DNA of 64,000 nucleotides, from positions 15,168,501 to 15,232,500 of the forward strand of contig CM066916.1 in the NCBI GenBank assembly GCA_033964015.1, given 5' to 3'. The translations under genes and the position numbers were made by a program. Under the pieces are notes generated by a model. The model saw nothing but the letters and a program-made list of their open reading frames with translations. It was not told the origin of the DNA and made no database searches. This DNA is from Scolanthus callimorphus. Lineage: Eukaryota > Cnidaria > Anthozoa > Actiniaria > Edwardsiidae. Below, piece by piece: positions 12,101-19,774 of the stretch. Positions within the stretch are counted from its first letter, which is position 1; each line of letters opens with the position of its first letter.

Positions 12101-12807
12101 TAGCACGGAATCGCATGTTTACGTTTTTCAAGTTGTTCATGTGATTAGGCCAGCACAATCCAGAATAATCGAGAGCCATCAAGATGATTTTCTCTAGAAT
12201 TTACTCTATTACAAATTGCGACAGGGGCTTATTACAAATTGCGTCAGCTTTTTTATTACAGCTTTTTTATTGAGTGCGTCAACTTTATTACAAATTGCGT
12301 CAGCTATTACAAACTGCGTTAATTATTACAAAGTGCGACACTACAAACGGCTGTACTTTCTGAATTACCTTATTCTCCTTTATTTCGCGGGCCTTTAATT
12401 TCAGAATTAAAGAAAAAATAGATCCACCTATTATCACCCCACTCTTGGTCGTTAGCTTACGGTCTAGCGGCCCGCCCGCTGAGGAAGCCGGGGTTTGGAG
12501 TGCAGCTAAGCACACTTTATACTCATTTTGGTTTGGGCTTGTCTCAGGCCAGAGCGATTCCCCATACTTTATTTACATATCATGAATAACAATACCCAGG
12601 GCGGAATAATGATTTCCTTTTTTTTCAAGTAAAGGATTCCAAAGTTTCGGACTCGTGCCAATTCCTTTTCTGTTTGATTGTTCGCAGATTAAGGAATCTA
12701 ATCATCATATAGATCGGCAGCGAGTGGCCTCGCTCGTCAAACAGTATGTCAAAAAGATCAAAGGGAAGCGAAAAGCGGCGAACTCTGTGGGGACTTCTAA
12801 ATGTTAG
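54..12807 (+). CDS. PHRF1: PHRF1 (PHD and RING finger protein 1), 3' part, six exons
   Basis: Join 54-112, 1216-1412, 2768-3335, 6470-8231, 9673-9801 and 12688-12807: 2,835 nt, 944 codons plus TAG. Every junction is AG/GT and every phase matches (0-2, 2-1, 1-2, 2-0, 0-0, 0-stop). The product starts within a PHD finger, runs through an Arg/Ser/Thr-rich basic segment and a long Ser-rich disordered segment, and ends in the conserved helical module (VKLALKPYF, ITKAEYTHILKRAV, RVASLVKQYVKK) typical of PHRF1. Vertebrate PHRF1 is a nuclear RING/PHD E3 ligase whose tail is linked to RNA polymerase II CTD binding. The RING exon must lie left of the window, so the gene is 5'-partial here. Gene identity is strong. 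Alternative isoforms cannot be judged. Confidence 0.88.
113..1215 (+). other. PHRF1 intron with 21-bp minisatellite
   Basis: Non-coding between the two PHD half-exons. It contains the AAAATCGT..AACGATTTGG minisatellite (diverged part about 500-580, regular part 934-1103). No other structure is apparent. Confidence 0.7.
934..1103. repeat. 21-bp minisatellite (GAAAATCGTATAAACGATTTG-like)
   Basis: About eight units of 21 bp. Three consecutive units (about 954-1016) are identical and the outer units diverge. Each unit holds the short palindrome TCGT-ATAA-ACGA, and diverged units recur at about 500-580. Because 21 bp equals seven codons, a conceptual translation looks like a heptad coiled coil. 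I treat this as coincidence. Confidence 0.85.
1216..1412 (+). CDS. PHRF1: PHRF1 exon: second half of PHD finger and acidic/Ser linker
   Basis: The acceptor TTGTTCCAG ends at 1215 and the donor GTATAA starts at 1413. It opens with YHLECLNPPLEFVPIDEWYC and PDC, supplying the His-x2-Cys and Cys-x2-Cys that complete the PHD finger. An Asp/Glu- then Ser-rich linker follows (EASEEEQGE, SSSSRSRASRAS). Confidence 0.88.
1413..2767 (+). other. PHRF1 intron, no internal feature seen
   Basis: Unique-looking AT-rich sequence between GTATAA and the acceptor CCTTAG. Open frames on both strands here (for example 2217-2674) have no recognisable domain and overlap each other. Confidence 0.6.
2768..3335 (+). 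CDS. PHRF1: PHRF1 exon: Arg/Ser/Thr-rich basic segment
   Basis: The acceptor ends at 2767 and the donor GTAAGA starts at 3336; 568 nt. About 100 residues are dominated by Arg, Ser, Thr and Lys (repeats of RGR, RTR, RRRTK, KRRRRKRR), the nuclear basic region seen in PHRF1 proteins. Less basic sequence with VNPFEGPSRRGRTVTERLNE and a Phe/Leu segment follows. The phase-1 junction restores Gly (G|GC) with the previous exon. Confidence 0.87.
3401..3612. repeat. GC-rich foldback segment
   Basis: GGGCCGTTCACACGGCGCGA near 3401 is matched in inverse by GTGTGAACGGGC near 3480. Further GCGATT/ATCGCC repeats reach about 3612. The segment is CpG-rich and stands out from the AT-rich intron. It resembles a decayed MITE, but no target duplication was found. 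Confidence 0.4.
3775..3817. repeat. Dispersed hairpin motif GGTGCTCCGC / GGAGCTCCGCTA
   Basis: TATGGTGCTCCGC and AGGAGCTCCGCTAT bracket a NotI-like GCGGCCGC palindrome. The same bracket recurs at 15144-15195 and, degenerate, at 9514-9557. The GGAGCTC core also heads both CRE satellites. Confidence 0.55.
5363..5644. mobile_element. 282-bp MITE, copy 1 (TIR TTACCACTGTATGC)
   Basis: The ends TTACCACTGTATGCATTGCT and its inverse are about 50-bp terminal inverted repeats. A near-identical 282-bp copy in the opposite orientation lies at 42909-43190. No clear target duplication was found. Equal length and high similarity suggest recent movement. Confidence 0.8.
6470..8231 (+). CDS. PHRF1: PHRF1 large Ser-rich exon
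   Basis: The acceptor TTTTTACCAG ends at 6469 and the donor GTACTT starts at 8232; 1,762 nt, 587 codons. It begins RDESSSDVLGSILDGLDTL, a motif shared with animal PHRF1, then becomes low-complexity Ser/Thr/Lys-rich sequence. Several VKxE-type Lys sites (VKREM, VKKEM, IKTEQE, VKKERK) resemble sumoylation consensus. This is the main disordered part of the protein. An opposite-strand open frame (6629-7237) is a shadow. Confidence 0.88.
8563..8758. mobile_element. 196-bp foldback MITE
   Basis: The arms read AATAGACC...CAGCTTGGGCGTAATGTTG and the inverse CAACATTACGCCCAAGCTCAG...GGTCTATT, followed by an inverted ATCACGTGGCATTC block. The arms are about 60 bp with a few mismatches. Confidence 0.75.
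8855..8960 (+). mobile_element. tRNA-derived SINE (5' part)
   Basis: GGGTGGCGCAGCGTGTAGAG carries a pol III A box and GGTTCGATTCC (8901-8911) is a perfect B box. The ATGGGTGGCGCAG...GGGTTCGATTCCCAG layout is the common cnidarian tRNA-derived SINE head. The A-to-B spacing is tRNA-like but no anticodon arm folds, so it is not a tRNA gene. The 3' boundary is uncertain. Confidence 0.7.
9003..9185. repeat. Two-unit tandem repeat related to the CRE satellite
   Basis: Two units of about 120 bp share CCCTTGCCA, AGTTTGGTTGTCTGAGG and CATCCCTTCCCAAGATATA. The AGTTTGGTTGT...CTTCCC..GAGATAT order resembles the 128-bp satellite at 13.9 and 63.2 kb but lacks the double CRE. Confidence 0.55.
9673..9801 (+). 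CDS. PHRF1: PHRF1 exon: C-terminal helical module, part 1
   Basis: The acceptor TTTCTTTCTAG ends at 9672 and the donor GTAGGC starts at 9802. It has 43 codons in phase 0: GIARLQFTTQAADEVKLALK, then PYFLHQEITKAEYTHILKRA and VDK. The LALKPYxxxxxITKxEYxxILKRAV pattern is the conserved PHRF1 C-terminal helix pair. Confidence 0.9.
9992..10314. mobile_element. 323-bp MITE nested in the 2.5-kb element, TSD TAATA
   Basis: It starts CCAGAAACATATAA and ends TTATATGTTTCTGG, flanked by TAATA at 9987-9991 and 10315-10319. The uninterrupted target TTTGTAATACCTGACGCA occurs about 100 bp to the left, so the insertion site is read directly. Confidence 0.82.
10513..10725. mobile_element. 213-bp foldback MITE
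   Basis: The ends TTTTAGTATAATTACTCAAG and inverse CTTGAGAAATTATACTAAAA are about 25-bp TIRs. The interior is GC-richer, with GCGCGCGCGAG. It is nested in the 2.5-kb element. Confidence 0.75.
11054..11350. repeat. Inverted repeat inside the 2.5-kb element
   Basis: GCGATTTTCATAATTCTGCG near 11060 and its inverse near 11322 enclose a second inverted pair, CTTCCGTCAATCAA (11111) and TTGATTGACGGAAG (11268). A third copy of the outer arm lies at about 11955-11985. Confidence 0.65.
12688..12807 (+). CDS. PHRF1: PHRF1 terminal exon
   Basis: The acceptor TTGTTCGCAG ends at 12687. It has 39 codons plus TAG: IKESNHHIDRQRVASLVKQY, then VKKIKGKRKAA. The IDxxRVxxLVxxYV helix completes the PHRF1 tail. 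The last residues are Lys/Arg-rich and end in Cys. Confidence 0.9.
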   Translation: MKESNHHIDRQRVASLVKQYVKKIKGKRKAANSVGTSKC

Positions 12808-12878
12808 AGTCACTTCGAAACTCGTGTTTTATTGATAATGTTGAATTTATGAAGTTAGTATTATGCCAGAGTAAAACA

Positions 12879-12884
12879 AATAAA
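12879..12884 (+). promoter_or_regulatory. Candidate PHRF1 poly(A) signal AATAAA
   Basis: The first canonical AATAAA lies 72 nt after the PHRF1 stop, on the gene strand, in AT-rich sequence. Cleavage cannot be confirmed from DNA. Confidence 0.5.
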
Positions 12885-13022
12885 TATATTTTCTGGTATT
12901 TCCAAGTATTCCTCTTCGTATTATTTATAATTCAATTTGGGCATCCTACCATAGACTCTAGGGGGTATTCGCGGGAGCCGAGACTCGGACAAATTGCGGC
13001 ATGGCATTCAGTGAATTTTTTC

Positions 13023-13285
13023 ATGACCACCCTGGAATTTGTGGCTTACCCGCCCTGGAATTTGTGCTTTCCCACCCTGGAATTTGGTATTTTTAAGGTA
13101 CCCGCCCTGGAATTTGTGCTTTCCCGCCCTGGAATTTGTGCTTTCCCACCCTGGAATTTGTGCTTACCCACCCTGGAATTTGGTATTTTTAAGGTACCCA
13201 CCCTGGAATGCCAAACTCCCTTTTCACCCACCCTGGAATACCATCCAGCATTTTAACCACTCACCCTGGAATTCCAGAGGTCCTC
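13023..13285. repeat. CCCTGGAATTTGTG minisatellite
   Basis: About a dozen units with the core C-A/G-CCCTGGAAT. Spacing is mainly 20-21 bp and is extended where GGTATTTTTAAGGTA is inserted. A higher-order unit of about 106 bp repeats at 13070-13210. It lies 0.2 kb past the PHRF1 poly(A) signal. Frames on both strands stay open because of the period, not because of coding. Confidence 0.85.
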
Positions 13286-13770
13286 AACGGGGAGTTTGGA
13301 TTTTTTTGCGATTCTCCAATCAGACTTGTGTTTTCTACATGTTCTTATTGGTTACTGTCTTAGATCTTTGTTTAGTCAACCAATCAGAATGCGAAAAGAA
13401 AACAGTGTACGAAAAGGTCGTACATACTTCGTTCTGATTGGCCAGTTGTTAAATGTGTCTCGTTCCTGATTATTTTGGACAAGTGTATTTACTTAGCGTT
13501 TTATTTCGACATTTATCTCATTTATCCGCTCTAATTTCTAAGCTTCACAAATTCATAATCACCGCCATAAATTCTCGCCACAATTCCTGACTGCTGGAGT
13601 TGTTACTCGTGGCTTTACCAATCGACTTATATGCTGCAGATGATACGCTTCAGGCGATAATCAATCTCGTTCCATATCAATATCTGCTAATGGCCATTTC
13701 CAGCGTCGACACCAACGTGGGATGAGCTTAATGACGGCTGTATTAGCCACGAGCGATAATAGGATTTTTA
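13286..13770. other. Intergenic, nothing recognised
   Basis: AT-rich sequence between the minisatellite and the CRE satellite. No frame, inverted repeat or gene signal is supported. Confidence 0.5.
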
Positions 13771-14770
13771 ATATATAGATTTAGCCACTGGCTAAAAGCG
13801 GAGCTCCTGGTTATAAGATTTTCTGTGTGAATGAAAGGGATTCCCATGTGTTCATGGTTTACATGGTTGCTTTAGAGTCTTCCCTTCACGAGATATTAAT
13901 TTTTCAAGCATTGATGACGTCATCGATGACGTCATATCACGAGACCACCTCATTTCGCTCATCTGGTGACCTAGACTACACTACCGAAGTTTGGTTGTTT
14001 TAGAGTCTTCCCTTCACGAGATATTGATTTTTCAAGCATAAATGACGTCAACGATGACGTCACATCACGTGACCACCTCATTTCGCTCATCTGGTGACCT
14101 AGACTACAGTACCAAAGTTTGGTTGTTTTAGAGTCTTCCCTTCACGAGATATTGATTTTTCAAGCATAGATGACGTCATCGATGACGTCACATCACGTGA
14201 CCACTTCATTTCCCTCATCTGGTGACCTGGATTACATTACCCAAGTTTGGTTGGTTTAGAGTCTTCCTTTCATGAGATATTAATTTTTCAAACGTAGATG
14301 ATGTCATCGATGACGTCATATCACGTGACCACCTCATTTCGCTCATCTGGTGGCCTAGACTACACTACCCAAGTTTTGTTGTCTTAGAGTCTTCCCTTCA
14401 CGAGATATTGATTTTTCAAGCATAGATGACGTCATCGATGACGTCATATCACGTGACCACCTCATTTCGCTCATCTGGTGGCCTAGACCACTACCCAAGT
14501 TTTGTTGTCTTAGAGTCTTCCCTTCACGAGATATTGATTTTTCAAGCATAGATGACGTCATCGATGACGTCATATCACGTGACCACTTCATTTCGCTCAT
14601 CTGGTGGCCTAGACTACACTACCCAAGTTTGGTTGTTGTAGAGTCTTCCCTTCACGAGATATTGATTTTTCAAGCATAGATGACGTCATCGATGACGTCA
14701 CATCACGTGTCCGTGTTACATCACCCCCCTTGTGGCATAGACAAAATATCCCAAGTATGGTTGTTTAACA
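13771..14770. repeat. CRE satellite, array 1: seven 128-bp monomers
   Basis: A 144-bp head (ATATATAGATTTAGCCACTG...) leads to monomers whose CRE palindromes start at 13915, 14043, 14171, 14299, 14427, 14553 and 14681 (period 128 bp, one 126). Five monomers have the exact 20-bp palindrome TGACGTCATCGATGACGTCA; two have one change. A TCACGTGA E-box palindrome follows in most units. The tail carries GTGGCATAGACAAAATATCC. The same head-monomers-tail layout recurs at 63053-64000. Confidence 0.92.
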
Positions 14771-14806
14771 AATGTCCTCTGATTTTCCGTGGTATGTCCT
14801 CTTATA

Positions 14807-14913
14807 TACCACGGAATGACGTAATAAAGTGGTCAAAATGTTGTGGACTCACGAGGCGCAGCCGAGTGGGTCCGCAGTACATGTTGACCACTTTATTACG
14901 TCATTCCGTGGTA
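14807..14913. repeat. Hairpin with 30-bp perfect arms
   Basis: TACCACGGAATGACGTAATA... and its exact inverse pair over 30 bp around a loop of about 47 bp. Each arm contains TGACGTAA, a CRE-like site. It directly follows the satellite tail. Confidence 0.85.
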
Positions 14914-14939
14914 AACGTATTAAACGCTATAGGTTTAAT

Positions 14940-15090
14940 ACCAGAAAAATAAAGAAAAAATCATATCTCCCGAAGGGTAGCTTCTATAGAAGCCAAACTT
15001 GGACAAAGTTTCAAAGACCATAAGAGGAACTCTACACCAAAGTCACGTGCCCTTACGTCATCAATGACGTCATCAAAATGATCCATAATG
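14940..15090. repeat. Inverted fragment of the satellite tail
   Basis: GAAAAAATCATATCTCC near 14949 is the inverse of GGAGATATGATTTTTTC at about 63940. The segment continues to TGACGTCATCAAAATG near 15066, so it is an inverted piece of the same family. Confidence 0.6.
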
Positions 15091-15143
15091 CCCGTGACGT
15101 TCAAAAATCAACTCGATAGTATACTATACGTTTTTCCCTTAGG

Positions 15144-15195
15144 TATGGTGCTCCGCTTGCGCGGGCCTTCGGCCCGCGCAGGAGCTCCGCTATGA
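15144..15195. repeat. GC hairpin with CTTCGG-type loop
   Basis: TATGGTGCTCCGC and AGGAGCTCCGCTAT bracket GCGCGGGC-CTTCG-GCCCGCGC, an 8-bp GC stem capped by a tight loop. It is the best-preserved of three such loci in the window. Confidence 0.7.
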
Positions 15196-15488
15196 TGATT
15201 AAAAAAAACAAATACAAGATATTGTATTACGAGCGGGGTGAGAAAAAAGCCCTTCAGATGTCTCTGTAAACCTAAAAACTGAGCGGAGATTCAATTTTCT
15301 TTTAAAGAAATCTTTCTTTCCTCAACCTTCTTTTGATGAATTTGCCACGTGTGTGGGCTAGTAGGGTTTTGCGTTGAGCCGTACTTTATTTATTTGGCTG
15401 TCATATGCATGTGATGGAAGAGGCAGACCCACGCATGATATAATAATATAATAATGCTAGCACAATGGAAGGCACTTTCACCCGCGGA

Positions 15489-15644
15489 GTACCACTCAAG
15501 GTAGAAATCAACTACATTACATCAAAAAGATCAATTATCCAAGGGAACAATAGTGATAGAAAAACGCATTTTTCTTTCGTTATTGTTCCCTTGGATAATG
15601 GATCTTTATGATGAAATCTGGTTGTTTTCTGCATTGAGTGGCAC
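15489..15644. mobile_element. 156-bp foldback MITE
   Basis: The arms begin GTACCACTCAAGG / inverse TTGAGTGGCAC and extend about 65 bp. The inner part TTATCCAAGGGAACAATA is perfectly inverted. Confidence 0.8.
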
Positions 15645-16168
15645 TTTAAGCAAGGCCAAGATATATATTTGAATTTTTTATATATTTGAAATGTTTGAAC
15701 TTAACTGGACCGAATTGAGCAAATAGTGTTACACTTAGATACTGTTTACATTCTACTTTTATTTATTAATTTTGTTCTGATAAAAATTTGAAGATGCTTA
15801 GGATAGTCTCCTATTGAATCGTCTCATTTCATTAATTTATGCATTGAATAATTCATAACCTCCTGTTGATCATAGCATTTTTATTTTATTTTCGCAACTC
15901 TTCAATTTCGATGGTCTGTGTCTCGTGTGGTAATGCACAGAAAGGCAAGCCACGTTGTAAGTAAACACCAAGCAATACACTAATTTCTTATATAGACACG
16001 AGTGTTTTACTGGGAAATACGCCACTCGTAGATCTCATACGAAGCTACATCCGGGTCCTCAGTGACATATTTTCCATATCCTCACTAGTGAGGATATCGG
16101 TCAAAACAAAAGTTCTTGGAAATCAATTTGGAATATTTTTTCTGGTTTGTCTATATAATAAAAAGAAA
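15645..16168. other. Intergenic, nothing recognised
   Basis: AT-rich sequence without supported genes or strong repeats. Confidence 0.5.
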
Positions 16169-16305
16169 ATTACACGGTGGCTTGAAGATATGAGTTTTAT
16201 TTTCTCGTGTCAAAAACAATATTTTACTCATTCGCTGCGCTCATTCGTAAAATATTGTTCTTGCCACTCGAAAATAAAACTCATATCTTCGCGCCACCGT
16301 GTAAT
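16169..16305. mobile_element. 137-bp foldback MITE
   Basis: Arms of about 60 bp: ATTACACGGTGGC...GAAGATATGAGTTTTATTTT and its inverse, with an inner AACAATATTTTAC pair around the loop CTCATTCGCTGCGCTCATTCG-like core. Confidence 0.82.
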
Positions 16306-16954
16306 ATCCTCTATATAACAGCCTATGTTTTGGGCGAAAAGAAGACCGCGTTATATTTCCAAAACGGTATTGCACTTTTCCGTCAAACGATGCCCAAGAT
16401 ATGCTAGCCTGCTGTCAGGCGTTGGAAAGATAGTTTAAGGCCAAGAAACCCGATTATCTTTCACGTGGCCGCCATCTTAGTTTTGTGCGCTTAAATGTCC
16501 GCCTCACTCTTCCCATAATGCATTGCTTTGTTTTTGTTCACATGATTATTCATTACCATCAGAAACTTGACTTAATGCAAAGGAATTCTACTATTATGAA
16601 TTTTCTTGCGCTTGTACAGTAAAATGCTCTAACCTAGACACTTTTTGTCGAGTCTCTGATATCGAAAATGGCGGCGAAGCAGAGCATTATGGGCAGGATA
16701 CGACGGATCCTATACTAGTTTGAAGTTAAAACTGGTTTTACGGAGCTTCCTGGTTTTGCTTAGTATTCTTTATCTCCCAGAGAAGATTGTTTCAAGGGCA
16801 AAACAAAATAGACTGTACTGCACATGTCACTAAGTGATCATTTAGCTAGTTAGAGCAGGGAGTTGTGAGAGAGTTAATCACAGTAAGACTTCCCGTGTTG
16901 TGAGGCGAATAAAAACCTTGTTTAACTAAACATGGTTTTGGTGTGAACGGGGTA
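16306..16954. other. Intergenic, weak inverted repeat only
   Basis: CCCATAATGCATTGCTT near 16513 has an imperfect inverse near 16680 (AAGCAGAGCATTATGGG). No gene is supported. Confidence 0.4.
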
Positions 16955-18025
16955 TTAGTTTCCTAGTTGTCCTGGGCAATTGATACTAGGTCTCGACTCC
17001 ATACGTGCTGGTTTTGTGTCCACGTCCACGAATGTTCTCGACACAACCACCGTCGATTCCCCCAGGGAAGATCGTACTTCAGAAGAATGCCCACAGAAGC
17101 AGCGCCATCTTTTGAGAAACTTGTGAACTGCTCTCCGAATATCTGGGATTCTTCTCCAATAAAGAATAGGATTGAGAGTGGAGTTCAAGTAGACGAGCGT
17201 GGCGCCACACTCGTAGGCAATTTTGACTGGGGTGTTGTACCCTATTATTACCCGCGTGATCATTGCGGTAAAGAACGGAATATAACAGAACAATAGAAGT
17301 CCCAAAATAGACACAGCTGTCACGGCAGATCTGTAGTAACGCTTCATGTTGAGTCCTGCAAGCGAGTTCTGGCTGTCACCGGGTTGCAGCTGATTTTGGA
17401 TTTGTTTTCGATGTTTTTCAAGAATACGGAATATTTTCCAGTACGAGAGGACAGTGATGGTTAAGTTTAGGACCATTATCGGTGCAGGTACAAATGTCCA
17501 ATAACGATCGGACTTGATAGCGAAGAGAGACAAGGTGATACAGATGCTAGATGCCCAGAAAATCACTACCACTTTGATAGCTCTTCTTGTAGTTACTATT
17601 AAGGGGTATCGCAGATGAAGGTAGAGCTTCAAAAAGCGTTCAACAGCGATTGCAGTGAGAGCCATCATGGACACTCCCGCGCACATCCATCCCAACACCC
17701 AATGGATGACTCTTGCGACACATGACACTCCAGGTGACACCACCAGCTCAGCCACCTTGTATACCACATAGGCAGGCTGTGTCGTAGCGCCAATTACTAG
17801 GTCCGATAACGATAAACAGGCCAAGAAAATATTGACCGGAGTATGCAGGTTTGGGTCCTTGATAATAATCCATAGGATGATGCTGTTGGCGAGAGTGGCC
17901 GTTATAGCGAATATTGAGTTGACGGCGCAAGTGAAGACGGTTGTGATGTATGTTGGACCTTCTGGTATCGTCATTACATCTGTTAAGAAGAAGCACTGCC
18001 CCATGTCTGTCACGTTTGCCGCCAT
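16955..18025 (-). CDS. Class A (rhodopsin-like) GPCR, intronless
   Basis: 356 residues in one exon. Seven hydrophobic segments are visible. Class landmarks: N47 in TM1 (LANSII), D75 in TM2 (LSLSDL), C102 at the TM3 top, E129-R130-F131 in place of DRY, CYIP (247-250) in place of CWxP, and NPILY (285-289) in TM7. An N-terminal N-glycosylation site (NVT, residue 4) and two Cys in the tail (309, 311) fit a plasma-membrane receptor. ECL2 is short and has no Cys to pair with C102. The pattern resembles the large cnidarian intronless amine/adenosine/melatonin-like expansions. The ligand is unknown. The start at 18025 follows an in-frame Met with no upstream alternative seen. Confidence 0.88.
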   Translation of the reverse strand: MAANVTDMGQCFFLTDVMTIPEGPTYITTVFTCAVNSIFAITATLANSIILWIIIKDPNLHTPVNIFLACLSLSDLVIGATTQPAYVVYKVAELVVSPGVSCVARVIHWVLGWMCAGVSMMALTAIAVERFLKLYLHLRYPLIVTTRRAIKVVVIFWASSICITLSLFAIKSDRYWTFVPAPIMVLNLTITVLSYWKIFRILEKHRKQIQNQLQPGDSQNSLAGLNMKRYYRSAVTAVSILGLLLFCYIPFFTAMITRVIIGYNTPVKIAYECGATLVYLNSTLNPILYWRRIPDIRRAVHKFLKRWRCFCGHSSEVRSSLGESTVVVSRTFVDVDTKPARMESRPSINCPGQLGN

Positions 18026-18927
18026 TTGGAATCGCTGGGAAAAAGTAGAGCGTATAAATTTATGCGAAAGAAATTAACTGAAAACAAGTTTTCTTGTATC
18101 GCTCATCACTGCTTTTAAACCAGCAATTGATAAACAAGTGCAGCAAACTACAATCTGACGAAAATAAATAAAGTGTCCAGTTTCAGATTTCGTTATAATT
18201 TTTCTTCCTCTCCTTAATATTGCCAAAATTGAAATGGCGTTTACTCGCGCTAAAAGGGCTAACTGTTAGCGCGTTAGCGCTCAACCTTGAGAGGGAGGGG
18301 TGATGATGAAAGTGGACACTTTATTATTTTGTGAGGTTGTAGATACTTCTAATTCAGCTGATCTAAAGAAGAAAGTGATCTGCAAAATGACATCTGGTTC
18401 TAAACCCGTTATACAATCAATATGTCAGGTGCAAGGGGTTCGCTAAACTGCTCCGAAATGCAATTTTTTTCCTTCCACTATCCACTATAAAACTAGGTCG
18501 TGCTTTTTCGGTAAAAACCTAAACCCTAAATATCAAACATAATACCTTAGGGTAATTCATCATGATGCAAAACTGGGTTATTCAATTGAATTCTGACGGA
18601 CTATAGAACTTGTCCAAATGAGAGAAAATCATTTTTTTAAATGTAATTATTACTGGCATTAATAATGTATTAATAGTTAATAACAGAAATTTGTTTTCTA
18701 CTCTTTAAAAGCTGTAAAATGATAAATAAATGTACGTAGCTTAAAAGCAGACGAAATGTAAACAAGTATTTTGCCAAAGGAGCCCTTAGAATCTTTCCCC
18801 GCATATTATAGAAACTACTTATAATGTTTTACTATTTCGATAATTTTGATTCAAAATGTAAGGGTTGGTTTTCAGTAGCAACATAAGCGTAAGCATAAGG
18901 ATCAGATTTACTATTTTCTTTAGTGCG
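18026..18927. other. Upstream of GPCR; nothing certain
   Basis: An AT-rich stretch TAAATTTATACG lies about 25-40 nt before the GPCR start codon; it could be 5'UTR or a TATA-like element. No other feature is supported to 18927. Confidence 0.35.
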
Positions 18928-19021
18928 GTTTTCACTACGACATAAGCGTAAACAAAAGGATCAAATGCTTCCGTTTCTTTTTATGCTTGTACTTACGTCG
19001 CTTAATATTCGTAGTGAAACC
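18928..19021. repeat. Imperfect foldback
   Basis: GGTTTTCACTACGACATAAG and inverse TCGTAGTGAAACC enclose inner TAAGCGTAA / TTACG repeats. A third diverged arm lies at about 18867. Confidence 0.6.
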
Positions 19022-19251
19022 GAACCCTAAACAAACCATTTGTCTTCTTAACCCCAAACACTGATTCTCCTTCGAGCCCCACCTTGGCACTGTACAAATA
19101 ATATGCAATAGATCCTGCACCACCCATAGGACTCCGTGAAATGAGAATACTTCTATGAAATGCTACCCGCGAAGATTTTATTAAAGTTATTTCAAATACT
19201 TTTGTCACAAGAAGGCCTCTTCAAGAATAGTATACACGGGGGTGTAGACCT

Positions 19252-19496
19252 TTTTCAATTAACGTTGCTCGTGAAACCATGTATCATGAACCATGCTTCA
19301 TAAGTCGCAATGATAATTCTTGCCTAAAACGAAGCAGTTCATGTCGAATTGCGTGTAAAAGTTGTAAACAAAGTGCCATTGGGTGGTTTTAGCTCAGTTT
19401 GGTTTGACAAATTCGAAGAAAATACGAGAAATATCGCTTTTCATTCTAATGCATGGTTCATGGTTTTACGTTTGAAGGAGCAACGTTAATTGAAGT
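19252..19496. mobile_element. 245-bp foldback MITE
   Basis: The arms TTCAATTAACGTTGCTC...AAACCATG and inverse CATGGTT...GAGCAACGTTAATTGAA are about 45 bp long. Confidence 0.7.
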
Positions 19497-19591
19497 GGGC
19501 GTATGCGAATTTAATTTAGTGTGATATCAATACCATCACTGAAAAGTGGGCTTAAAAAGTGTTTCATTTCTTGAATAGTCAATAGTAAGAG

Positions 19592-19774
19592 CAGATTTCG
19601 TATGAATGTGAAAAGTGCCGCGACGAAGTTGTGCCGCGCCGCGACCGTGACCGTACCGCGACTACGCGATTTCATTCCGTATCTACAGCAGGCAAACAGC
19701 AAGCTAGGTTCCGTGCCGCGACTGCGACAGTGCCGAGCCGTGTCACGGCACTTTTCACAGTCATATGAAATCTG
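19592..19774. mobile_element. 183-bp foldback MITE
   Basis: CAGATTTCGTATGAATGTGA / inverse TCACAGTCATATGAAATCTG with a shared AAAAGTGCCG block. The interior is CpG-rich (GCCGCGAC repeats). Confidence 0.75.

Larger units (their letters stand above)
9863..12344. mobile_element. 2,482-bp non-autonomous element, MULE-like, 10-bp TSD
   Basis: It starts GTACTGTCGCACTTTG and ends in the inverse GTGCGACACTAC. Perfect 10-bp direct repeats AAACGGCTGT flank it at 9853-9862 and 12345-12354. The long terminal inverted repeats are built of about 20-bp subrepeats (TTTGTAATAnnTGACGCA). The left end with its flank is duplicated once in tandem (from 9942). No transposase frame is visible. A 9-10 bp TSD with long TIRs points to the Mutator/MULE group (inference). 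It contains nested elements at 9992-10314 and 10513-10725. Confidence 0.8.
9802..12687 (+). other. Last PHRF1 intron, mostly a 2.5-kb mobile element
   Basis: The intron is 2.9 kb and 2,482 bp of it is one inserted element (9863-12344). The remainder (12355-12687) shows no feature beyond the acceptor TTGTTCGCAG. Confidence 0.75.

Noticed and set aside
13039..13437. Overlapping frames with PPWNLCF-type repeats
   Set aside because: Arise from the CCCTGGAATTTGTG minisatellite. Both strands are open and no gene structure is seen.
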